From a bacterium (GTDB taxonomy: Bacteria > Spirochaetota > Spirochaetia > JABEVK01), in assembly GCA_021781625.1 (NCBI GenBank), contig JAJXWL010000009.1, positions 1 to 25,181 of the forward strand: a DNA stretch of 25,181 nucleotides. Direction: 5' to 3'. This document shows positions 14,876 to 21,769 of this stretch, piece after piece. Position numbers and translations under genes: made by a program. The notes under the pieces are model-generated. The model had not been told where the DNA came from, made no database searches, and was given only the letters and a program-made list of their open reading frames with translations. Numbering within the stretch: the first letter of the stretch is position 1; each line of letters begins with the position of its first letter.

Positions 14876-14914
14876 TAGTTTAAGTTTCAAACATTGGCGC
14901 CAAAATGTAAACTA
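14876..14914. promoter_or_regulatory. Palindromic operator-like element in the glgC-glgA divergent interval
   Basis: The 10-bp perfect palindrome TTGGCGCCAA (14894-14903) lies within ACAT...ATGT arms (14891-14894, 14905-14908). Outer arms TAGTTTA (14876-14882) and TAAACTA (14908-14914) are also inverted repeats. Its position between divergent pathway genes suggests a binding site for a shared regulator. On the minus strand TTTACA (14910-14905) could be a -35 for glgC, but no strong -10 follows. Confidence 0.45.
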
Positions 14915-14922
14915 AAAAAGTG

Positions 14923-14952
14923 TTCCCTTTCACCGGGAAGGTATCTTATACT
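14923..14952 (+). promoter_or_regulatory. Putative leaderless promoter of glgA
   Basis: TATACT at 14947-14952 (5 of 6 consensus) is exactly 6 nt before ATG 14959, so the predicted +1 falls on the start codon. The best -35 is weak: TTCCCT at 14923-14928 with an 18-bp spacer. There is only GAG at 3 nt spacing as a possible ribosome-binding site. Confidence 0.4.
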
Positions 14953-14958
14953 GAGTTT

Positions 14959-16602
14959 ATGAAACAAAAAGCGGATCTTCCAAAAGTACTTCTTGTTGCC
15001 TCGGAATGTCGGGGACTGGCCAAAGTCGGGGGCTTGGGGGACGTGGTTCGTGACCTCGCCGAAGAACTCTCCGGTCGTGGTCTCTCAGTCAAAGTTATTG
15101 TTCCCGCTTATCAGAATTTAGGATTAACCGGAAAGGTGGTCACTGGCTTTTTAGTACCCTTCGGCGGGGTACCTACTGCCGCCCGACTGTTGGAAGCTCC
15201 ACTTACTGCGAAGAACGCCGGTAGTTCCTCATCAGGTCATTCAGGGGCTTCCTATTTTCTTTTAGATGCCCCTTTTTTTCATGACGACTGGGGCGATGTT
15301 TATGTGGATTCGCAGGCGCGGGGCAAAGGGCCGTTCGAAGATGACGCCGTTCGTTTCGGTTTTTTTTCGCGGGCTGTCCATCAACTCCTTAAAACCTCCG
15401 CCGCTTGGGGTGACATCGATATTCTTCATCTTCACGACTGGCACACCGGTCTGTTGTCATGGTTGGTCAAGCACGACCCGCCTCGGCAACGCCCTGTCAC
15501 CCTTTTTACCATTCATAACCTTGACTACCAAGGTATTCGCCCTTGGCAAGCCACCTCGCCTTTAGCCGGTGTTAGGGATTGGGTCCCTGACCTCTGGGAG
15601 GGCTTGACCTCTAGCCCTGAGTTCTCATTAGCCACAGACCCCCGTTATGAGGACTGCTTTAACCCGATGCGTGCAGGAATTCGCCTTTCAGACGGCGTCA
15701 ACACCGTAAGCCCCACCTACGCCCGCGAAATTACCAAGGCCGATCAAGAAGACGCCGGATTTTTTGGCGGTAGGGGTCTTGAAAAAGACCTTCTCGTTCG
15801 TAAGCAAGACAAGCGCTTGTGGGGAATTTTAAATGGCTTAGATCAAAAAACTTTTGATCCTGACCGTTTAGTTCCTCCGTACAACGCTGAAACCCCCGGC
15901 GTTCTTGAAGTCAAGCAACAGCATAAAAAAGCCTTTCTTACCGGGTTATCGCACCGACTGGGCGACCTGGCGGCTCGCCTAGGACCTCGTTTTAAAAACG
16001 CCTCCGAGGCGGCCCGCCACTTAGACGCCTTTCAGTCGCTCGCCATCCACCGCCCTTTATTTGTCATGATCACCCGTGCCGCTTCACAAAAGCTGGGGCT
16101 CTTTCTCGATACGCTACACAATGGCACCCCTGTGGCGCGGGCCTTTTTAAATCTGCCACTATCACTTTTGGTCATTGCTTCAGGGGAACGGGAAAGCGAT
16201 CTTGCCTTTCTCAACTCCCAACCCAATGCCCTGTTTTTAAACGCCTTTGATCCTGCCTTGGCTGAGGCCGCCTATGCGGCGGCCGATGTCTTCTTGATGC
16301 CCTCAGATTTTGAACCTTGCGGCTTGAGTCAGTTGATTGCCATGCGGTTTGGTACCCCTCCGCTGGTTCATGATCGGGGGGGCCTACACGACACCGTTGA
16401 ACATGAAAAGACGGGTTTTGTTTTTTCAGGAACTACCCGACAAAAAGCCCGCGAAGCCTTAATCAAAACCAGCGAACGTATCTTGGCTCTCAGAGAATCC
16501 CGCTCCGGCTGGGAAACCTTGGTACGTCAAGCCATGCGACAAAACTTTTCGTGGGATGCATCTATCACCGAATACCTGAAAGTTTACGCCAAGCTCGGTT
16601 AA
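14959..16602 (+). CDS. glgA: Glycogen synthase (ADP-glucose type, GT5)
   Basis: A 547-residue glycosyltransferase extending alpha-1,4-glucan with ADP-glucose from GlgC. The N-terminal domain begins PKVLLVASECRGLAKVGGLGDVVRDLAEEL, with the KVGGLGD sugar-nucleotide motif, followed by ILHLHDWHTGLL and LFTIHNLDYQG. The C-terminal domain has NGLDQKTFDP, the R-x4-K pair in MITRAASQKLGLFL, and FEPCGLSQLIAMRFGTPPLVHDRGGLHDTV. It is longer than typical GlgA (about 480), partly through an insertion of about 30 residues before the R-x4-K motif. The usual QKG reads QKLG. ATG 14959 is used because homology starts directly after it; an in-frame GTG at 14920 lies upstream of the likely promoter. It is divergent from glgC and convergent with the HAD gene, sharing TTAA as stop. 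Confidence 0.94.
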   Translation: MKQKADLPKVLLVASECRGLAKVGGLGDVVRDLAEELSGRGLSVKVIVPAYQNLGLTGKVVTGFLVPFGGVPTAARLLEAPLTAKNAGSSSSGHSGASYFLLDAPFFHDDWGDVYVDSQARGKGPFEDDAVRFGFFSRAVHQLLKTSAAWGDIDILHLHDWHTGLLSWLVKHDPPRQRPVTLFTIHNLDYQGIRPWQATSPLAGVRDWVPDLWEGLTSSPEFSLATDPRYEDCFNPMRAGIRLSDGVNTVSPTYAREITKADQEDAGFFGGRGLEKDLLVRKQDKRLWGILNGLDQKTFDPDRLVPPYNAETPGVLEVKQQHKKAFLTGLSHRLGDLAARLGPRFKNASEAARHLDAFQSLAIHRPLFVMITRAASQKLGLFLDTLHNGTPVARAFLNLPLSLLVIASGERESDLAFLNSQPNALFLNAFDPALAEAAYAAADVFLMPSDFEPCGLSQLIAMRFGTPPLVHDRGGLHDTVEHEKTGFVFSGTTRQKAREALIKTSERILALRESRSGWETLVRQAMRQNFSWDASITEYLKVYAKLG

Positions 16603-17462
16603 GACTCACTCTGAGAAGCCCACCAGTGTTCAAGAAGTTGCCCTGCTTGCTCAAGAGTTGTCGCGCACCAGGTCGGCGCAAGGCGGTTTTCATCGCCAGG
16701 TTTATATTTGCCTCGACGAAGCAACAGCGACACAGCCCCCACCGTATGGGCTAACTGAATATCGGTGGCTACATCATCGCCTACAACGCAAACCGGTCCG
16801 GTAACCTTCAGGCGATGGCGGGCTGCTTCGATGACCAAAGGATTGGGCTTGCCAAGAATCACGGGGGGGACGTCGAGAAAAGGTTCAAAAAGGCGCACAA
16901 AACTCCCTGTATCCAAACGCCATTCGGCCCCCCGGCGGTAAAATAATGACGGAGACAGGGTTGCCAGACGAGCGCCCCGGCGTAAATCCTTGGCGAGGCT
17001 GTTCAAAAATTTAAGGTTCCACGAAAAGCTTTCAAGGTCGCCCAAAACTACCCAAGTCGGCGGTTTCTCGTATGGTTGCGCCTTGACCAGCGAAGAACGC
17101 CGGGACAAGCGCCGTGCCTGACGGCGCGAGCCAACCCAACGAAAGTTCGCTTTAGTCTTAGCCGGATATTCTTGTTCTAAAAATCTGTTAAGGGCATCAA
17201 ACGGTGTCACAAAACGCCAAGCTGGCACCTTTAGCCCCTGGCGTGCCCACTCTCGGGACAGCTGTTCGGGGGTGAGGCTGACGGTGTTCGTCAACACAAC
17301 ATAGGGCCAGCTCTGCCGCTGTACTAAAGCTAAGAACTCAGCACAGCCGGGCACAGCTTGACCCGCTTCCCAGAGCGTTCCTTCGGCATCAAAACAAAAG
17401 AACGCTTGAGACAGGTTAAACGCGTTGGGCAAGGGGCAGGTAGTCTGATCGTTCCGAAACAT
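16599..17462 (-). CDS. HAD-superfamily phosphatase-like protein (subfamily IIA, NagD-like)
   Basis: A HAD hydrolase-like protein of about 287 residues. Motif I is FDAEGTL, where the usual D-x-D-G-T has Glu as the second acidic residue. VLTNT is motif II, ILGKPNPLVIEAA supplies the motif III Lys, and VCVVGDDVATDIQLAHTVGAVSLL is motif IV. The order and the GKP-GDD spacing fit the NagD/IIA group, which hydrolyse small sugar or nucleotide phosphates; the substrate is unknown. The Asp-to-Glu change could alter or reduce phosphatase activity. The start is uncertain: ATG 17462 overlaps the citrate synthase 3' end by 47 bp, and GTG 17522 would overlap by 107 bp. Neither has a good Shine-Dalgarno sequence, so translational coupling is likely. 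The stop is shared with glgA inside TTAA. Confidence 0.8.
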   Translation of the reverse strand: MFRNDQTTCPLPNAFNLSQAFFCFDAEGTLWEAGQAVPGCAEFLALVQRQSWPYVVLTNTVSLTPEQLSREWARQGLKVPAWRFVTPFDALNRFLEQEYPAKTKANFRWVGSRRQARRLSRRSSLVKAQPYEKPPTWVVLGDLESFSWNLKFLNSLAKDLRRGARLATLSPSLFYRRGAEWRLDTGSFVRLFEPFLDVPPVILGKPNPLVIEAARHRLKVTGPVCVVGDDVATDIQLAHTVGAVSLLLRRGKYKPGDENRLAPTWCATTLEQAGQLLEHWWASQSES

Positions 17463-18804
17463 TTTTGTAAGCAGGCCGAATAATCCGTCCCCCTGAAACA
17501 ATTTCTTCAATTCGATGAGCACTCCAGCCCGCTACCCGTGCCATGGCAAAAATGGGTGTATACAGCTCGCGGGGGAGTCCCAACATTTCATACACAAACC
17601 CAGAATACAGGTCGATGTTAGCGCAGATGGCTTTTTGAGAGCCTTTGACTTTGCGCATTACTTCTGGAGTCAAGCGTTCTATCGCCTCGTAAAGCTCAAA
17701 GCTCTTTTCTTGCCCCTTTTCGGCGGCCAACTGTGCCGCCTTTGCTTTGAGCAGTTCAGCTCGTGGGTCCGAGAGTGTGTAGACCGCATGGCCCATCCCA
17801 TAAATAAGGCCCTGCTGATCAAAAACTTCCTTGCGGATCATTCGTTCTAAGTACGCTGCTAATTGGTCGTCTTGATCCCAGTGGGGACAGTTCGCCTTAA
17901 TATCGTCTACCATGCGCATCACGCGGATATTGGCCCCGCCATGCTTGATGCCCTTGAGGGAACCAATGGCCGAGCCCATGGCACTATAGGTATCGGTACC
18001 AGCACTACTGACAAGGCGGATGGCAAAGGTAGAGTTGTTGCCGCCCCCATGCTCGGCGTGAAGGACCATCGCCAGGTCTAAGATCTCGGCTTCGAGGCGA
18101 GTGTAGGCGTTGTCAGGGCGAATCATGTACAAGAAGTTTTCGGCCGTTGACAACCCCGCCTGCGGGTGATGGATCGACAGACTGAACTTGTCGTAATAGT
18201 GGCGTTTGGCTTGATAGGAATAGGCGATGTAGATCGGGAAGCGCGAGATCAGCTCAACACACTGCCTGAGGATATTTTTGATCGAATTGTTTTCAGGCTC
18301 GGGGTCAAACGAATAGGTGAATAAAACGCTTCGAGCCAGCTGGTTCATGATATCGGGGCTAGGAAAACGCAAGATAACATCTTCGACAAAGCCTCGGGGC
18401 AATTGACGCAACGAGCCCAAAAGGACGGTAAAATCGTTGAGCTCCTGAGGACGGGGAAGGTTCCCAAACAAAAGGAGAAAGGCGGCCTCTTCAAAACCGA
18501 AGCGTTTTTCGGTCTGAAACCCCGAGACCACATCTTTAATATCGTAACCACGGTAGCGTAAACGACCAGGAGCATCGGTTTTTTCACCTTCGTCAATGAT
18601 GTAGCCATGAACCTCACCGATTTCGGTGAGCCCGACCACTACACCCGAGCCATCTGCGTTGCGCAGACCGCGCTTGACATTGAATTTTTCATAAAACGCC
18701 GGATCAAACAGGTTATTCCGCTCGGCAACCGCCGCGTAGCGCTCCACAAACTCTCCCTCGATCTGATCTCTCGGCTTATCGTTGTTCATAGCCTCACCCT
18801 TCAT
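17416..18804 (-). CDS. Citrate synthase (citrate/2-methylcitrate synthase family)
   Basis: A 462-residue enzyme condensing acetyl-CoA with oxaloacetate. The family motifs appear in order: GRLRYRGYDIKDVV; LHAEHGGGNNSTF with the first catalytic His; GSLKGIKHGGANI with the second His; IYGMGHAVYTLSDPRA with the substrate-binding His/Arg; and CANIDLYSGFVYEMLGLPRELYTPIFAMARVAGW with the catalytic Asp. The length exceeds that of short Gram-positive CitZ types (about 370) and comes from an N-terminal extension. 2-methylcitrate synthase activity cannot be excluded. ATG 18804 overlaps the trmB stop as ATGA. A second ATG at 18789 has AAGG 8 nt upstream and is an alternative start (457 residues). No other TCA-cycle gene is adjacent. 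Confidence 0.93.
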   Translation of the reverse strand: MKGEAMNNDKPRDQIEGEFVERYAAVAERNNLFDPAFYEKFNVKRGLRNADGSGVVVGLTEIGEVHGYIIDEGEKTDAPGRLRYRGYDIKDVVSGFQTEKRFGFEEAAFLLLFGNLPRPQELNDFTVLLGSLRQLPRGFVEDVILRFPSPDIMNQLARSVLFTYSFDPEPENNSIKNILRQCVELISRFPIYIAYSYQAKRHYYDKFSLSIHHPQAGLSTAENFLYMIRPDNAYTRLEAEILDLAMVLHAEHGGGNNSTFAIRLVSSAGTDTYSAMGSAIGSLKGIKHGGANIRVMRMVDDIKANCPHWDQDDQLAAYLERMIRKEVFDQQGLIYGMGHAVYTLSDPRAELLKAKAAQLAAEKGQEKSFELYEAIERLTPEVMRKVKGSQKAICANIDLYSGFVYEMLGLPRELYTPIFAMARVAGWSAHRIEEIVSGGRIIRPAYKNVSERSDYLPLAQRV

Positions 18805-19475
18805 GGAGCCCCCCTCTTTTCAAACAGAATTTCGCGGATCGGACGGTTTTCTTGCCGGCCTCGTTTTTCAAACTTTGTGCTAGGACGCCAGGTTAGGCCT
18901 TGCGCCCACCCTAGGTAGGGGTTGCGCATTTCAGAAAACGTTCCCAACGCAGCCAGCACTTCTTCAGCGTACTCTTCCCAGTCAGTAGCAATATAGAGGA
19001 TTCCACCAGGCTTAAGCGTCGCGATCATTTCTTGTAAAAAAGGTCGCTGAAGGAGTCGTCGCTTATGATGGCGTTTTTTGGGCCAAGGGTCCGGAAAAAA
19101 GACATGGTAGCCATCCAGAGATTCCCTTGGTAACGCTTTGACAACGTCGACAGCGTCATGACGCAAAACCTTGAGATTGGTTAAGCCTCGCCGGTGTATT
19201 TCACGAAGCAATTGCCCTACCCCAGGGGTATGCACCTCTAACCCAATAAAACCCGTCTCAGGTCGGTTTTGCGCAATTTCAATCGTAGCTTCCCCGTTAC
19301 CAAACCCAATTTCCAGCACACTCCGTTCACAGTGGGGAAAAAGCTCGGCCCAGTTGGGAACAGGAGGGAAGGTTAACCCATACAGAGGATAAAGCTCATC
19401 AACGGCGCGACGCTGGCTGTCCGACATCCGGGCGGCTCTTAGAACATAGCTGTGAACCTGACGTCGGGCTTCCAT
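18801..19475 (-). CDS. trmB: tRNA (guanine-N7-)-methyltransferase TrmB
   Basis: A 224-residue class I SAM methyltransferase making m7G46 in the tRNA variable loop. The N-terminal SYVLRAARMSDSQRRAVDELYPLYGL matches the TrmB leader. VLEIGFGNGEATIEIA is the SAM-binding motif, followed by GLEVHTPGVGQLL, VFFPDPWPKKRHHKRR (catalytic and tRNA-binding signature), LYIATDWEEYAEEVL and the terminal TKFEKRGRQENRPI. Length is normal (about 210-240). ATG 19475 fits the family start but has no Shine-Dalgarno sequence. A good promoter-like pair ends 6 nt before it, so the mRNA may be leaderless. It lies 59 nt after ptsP, and its TGA overlaps the citrate synthase ATG. Confidence 0.97.
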   Translation of the reverse strand: MEARRQVHSYVLRAARMSDSQRRAVDELYPLYGLTFPPVPNWAELFPHCERSVLEIGFGNGEATIEIAQNRPETGFIGLEVHTPGVGQLLREIHRRGLTNLKVLRHDAVDVVKALPRESLDGYHVFFPDPWPKKRHHKRRLLQRPFLQEMIATLKPGGILYIATDWEEYAEEVLAALGTFSEMRNPYLGWAQGLTWRPSTKFEKRGRQENRPIREILFEKRGAP

Positions 19476-19481
19476 GACGGC

Positions 19482-19510
19482 ATTTTAACAAAAAGAGGGG
19501 TTTTCCGCAA
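19482..19510 (-). promoter_or_regulatory. Putative leaderless promoter of trmB
   Basis: On the minus strand, TTGCGG (19510-19505), a 17-bp spacer and TAAAAT (19487-19482, 5 of 6 consensus) are followed by 6 nt (GCCGTC) and ATG 19475. The predicted +1 coincides with the start codon. The element lies in the 59-bp gap after ptsP. Confidence 0.55.
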
Positions 19511-19534
19511 GCGATAGGACTAACCAAGGCATCT

Positions 19535-21769
19535 TTAAACGGTGGTAATCCCCAAATACTGCTGAATTTCGCGTATTGTACCCAAGGAAGCTAGCTTTTC
19601 GGAAAGCACCTGGCAGTCCCGCACCGAAAGTTGGGTGACAACTTTTTGCACGTCAGGCAAGGCCTTGGGGTTGACGCTGAGCTTGCGGACGCCCGCTCCA
19701 ATGAAGAAAGGAATCATCTTGGGGTCAGCAGCACTTTCACCGCAGATCGAGATCGGACAATCATGGTTTCGGGCGGCACGGATGGTGCGGTTGAGGGTAC
19801 GAAACACTGCTGGGTGGTAAGCCGTATACAGGTTCGACACGGCTTCGTTGGTACGGTCAACACCCAACAAGTACTGAACCAAATCGTTGGTACCGACACA
19901 GAGAAAATCACTTTCACGCGCGAGCTCCGAGGCCACTTCACAAGCGGAGGGCAGTTCAATCATGGCCCCCACCAGGGGGTGATCGTTGTGGGGTATACCT
20001 TCACGCAGTAATTGCCGACGGCATTCGATAACATGCCCCTTGGCCTCGCGAAAGTCGTCGAGCGACGAGATCAAGGGGAACATGATTCGTAGGTCGTGCC
20101 CCTCGCCGGCGCGAAGCATGGCCCTAAGCTGGTCGTGAAAAATCGCCTCGTTTTTGAGTGAAAAACGAATAGCCCGCAAGCCCAAGAAAGGGTTCGATTC
20201 TGAGCTGGGCGGAAGGTACGACAAAACCTTGTCACCGCCAATGTCGAGAGTTCGCAAAATGACTTCTTTCCCAGCCATCTCCTCCATGAGTTTTCGGTAA
20301 ACGCGAAATTGTTCGTCTTCGGTAGGAAAGTCATTACGAATCAAAAAGGGAAACTCACTGCGGTAAAGGCCAATACCCTCAGCCTTGTTCTTTTTCGTGA
20401 GCGGCAAGTCCGAAATAAGGTTGACGTTAGCATAAAGGTGCACCAGGTGGCCGTCTTGGGTTTCTGTGGTCTCGGACACCTCGCTTTGCTGACGACTGGC
20501 GTCTTCGAGGGCTTTACGCTGTTGCTCAAAGTGCTCCCACACGGCGGGTGACGGGTTAACGTAGATATTGCCTTGGTAGCCATCCAAAACAAGACCATCA
20601 CCTTCGGCAATTTGAAACAGGGCCTTATCTTCGGTAAAAAGAACAGGGATTCCCAGACTCTTGGCAAGAATCGCCACGTGCGCCGAGGCGCCACCGCCAA
20701 ACAGTAAAAGCCCTTCGGCGTGTTGGGCCGAAATCTTGACCAGCTCCGAGGGAAGCAATTCTTGGGCCACGACAATTTGACCTATATAATCGCCAACGTC
20801 TCGTTCGTCACGATTTAAATTGGCTAACAGACGGTGACCGAGATCTTTCACATCTTGAATTTTTTCGCGCAAACGAACATTGGGACTGGAATGAAAAATC
20901 TCGATATACCGATTCACGATCGCGACAACGGCGGCGGGGGCCGAGGTGCCACTTTTGATTAGGGCTTCCATTTCGCCCGAAAAGCTCTCATCTTTAAGCA
21001 TCAAAATATGCGTACTAAAGATCAAGCTAGCGACATCGGCTAACCGCGTTTCCATCTCTTTTTGCAGGCTTTCGACCTGCTCAATGGAATGTTTCAGGGC
21101 CTGATGAAACGATTTCAGACTCTCGTGATATAGCTTAGGGTCCGGAGCACTCAGCAGAAGGTTACCTTCAGACGTTCCCAGCAACACAGCCTTTCCCAAA
21201 GCCACCCCATCGCTGGCAACCCGGCCACGAATCAGCTCAGGTCGAACCGCAGGAGCCGCTTTTTCGCCGACTTCTTTGGTTTGGGTGGCATCAAGCAACA
21301 ATTGAATATTTTCTAAGGCCGCTGAAAGCTGGGCCCCCAGCTCTCGTAACAGCCGAACATCTTCGTCGCGAAAGGCAGCGGCTTGCCGGTTTTGCAGAGC
21401 AATAACCCCTACCGGAGAGGTCCCGCGTAAAATTGGCACAGAAAGGTAGGCTTGAAAGTCTTCTTCTTTAAGGGCGGGAACCACTAAATAGGCCGGGTTA
21501 TCACGACCACGAGCCTCTCGAACGGGCTTTTGTTCGCGTAGGGTCAAACCAACGAGCCCTTCGTTTAGCCCCAACGAAAACTTGCCCACCAGCTTTTTGT
21601 CAAAACCCTGGGTGGCTCGTAGCACCAGCCGTCGTTCGCTCTCATCATATAAATAAATGGAGCCGGAGTCGGCTTTTAGGGTGCGGATCACCCGGTCAAG
21701 CGAACGTTTGAGAAAATCTTGTAAGTTGGCAGCATCTGCCAGCAAATCAGCAAAGGCATCGGTCTTCAT
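19535..21769 (-). CDS. ptsP: Phosphoenolpyruvate-protein phosphotransferase with GAF domain (PtsP, enzyme I-Ntr type)
   Basis: A 744-residue cytoplasmic enzyme. An N-terminal GAF domain (about 5-160; ADSGSIYLYDESERRLVLRAT, AYLSVPILRGTSPVGVIALQN) precedes the enzyme I region. That region contains the phosphorylatable His364 in GGGASAHVAILAKSLGIP, and the PEP-binding TIM barrel with GLYRSEFPFL, RTLDIGGDKVLSYLP, NPFLGLRAIRFSL, FLCVGTNDLVQYLLGVDRTNE and the catalytic Cys676 in ISICGESAADP. All key residues are present, so it should take phosphate from PEP and pass it to an HPr/NPr-type carrier, linking PEP or nitrogen status to regulation. No HPr or EIIA gene is in the window. ATG 21769 overlaps the mfd stop as ATGA, so translation is probably coupled to mfd. 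Confidence 0.94.
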   Translation of the reverse strand: MKTDAFADLLADAANLQDFLKRSLDRVIRTLKADSGSIYLYDESERRLVLRATQGFDKKLVGKFSLGLNEGLVGLTLREQKPVREARGRDNPAYLVVPALKEEDFQAYLSVPILRGTSPVGVIALQNRQAAAFRDEDVRLLRELGAQLSAALENIQLLLDATQTKEVGEKAAPAVRPELIRGRVASDGVALGKAVLLGTSEGNLLLSAPDPKLYHESLKSFHQALKHSIEQVESLQKEMETRLADVASLIFSTHILMLKDESFSGEMEALIKSGTSAPAAVVAIVNRYIEIFHSSPNVRLREKIQDVKDLGHRLLANLNRDERDVGDYIGQIVVAQELLPSELVKISAQHAEGLLLFGGGASAHVAILAKSLGIPVLFTEDKALFQIAEGDGLVLDGYQGNIYVNPSPAVWEHFEQQRKALEDASRQQSEVSETTETQDGHLVHLYANVNLISDLPLTKKNKAEGIGLYRSEFPFLIRNDFPTEDEQFRVYRKLMEEMAGKEVILRTLDIGGDKVLSYLPPSSESNPFLGLRAIRFSLKNEAIFHDQLRAMLRAGEGHDLRIMFPLISSLDDFREAKGHVIECRRQLLREGIPHNDHPLVGAMIELPSACEVASELARESDFLCVGTNDLVQYLLGVDRTNEAVSNLYTAYHPAVFRTLNRTIRAARNHDCPISICGESAADPKMIPFFIGAGVRKLSVNPKALPDVQKVVTQLSVRDCQVLSEKLASLGTIREIQQYLGITTV

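Noticed and set aside
14920..14958. GTG 14920 as start of glgA
   Set aside because: No ribosome-binding site, and the extra 13 residues are not GlgA-like; the -10 hexamer lies inside this stretch.
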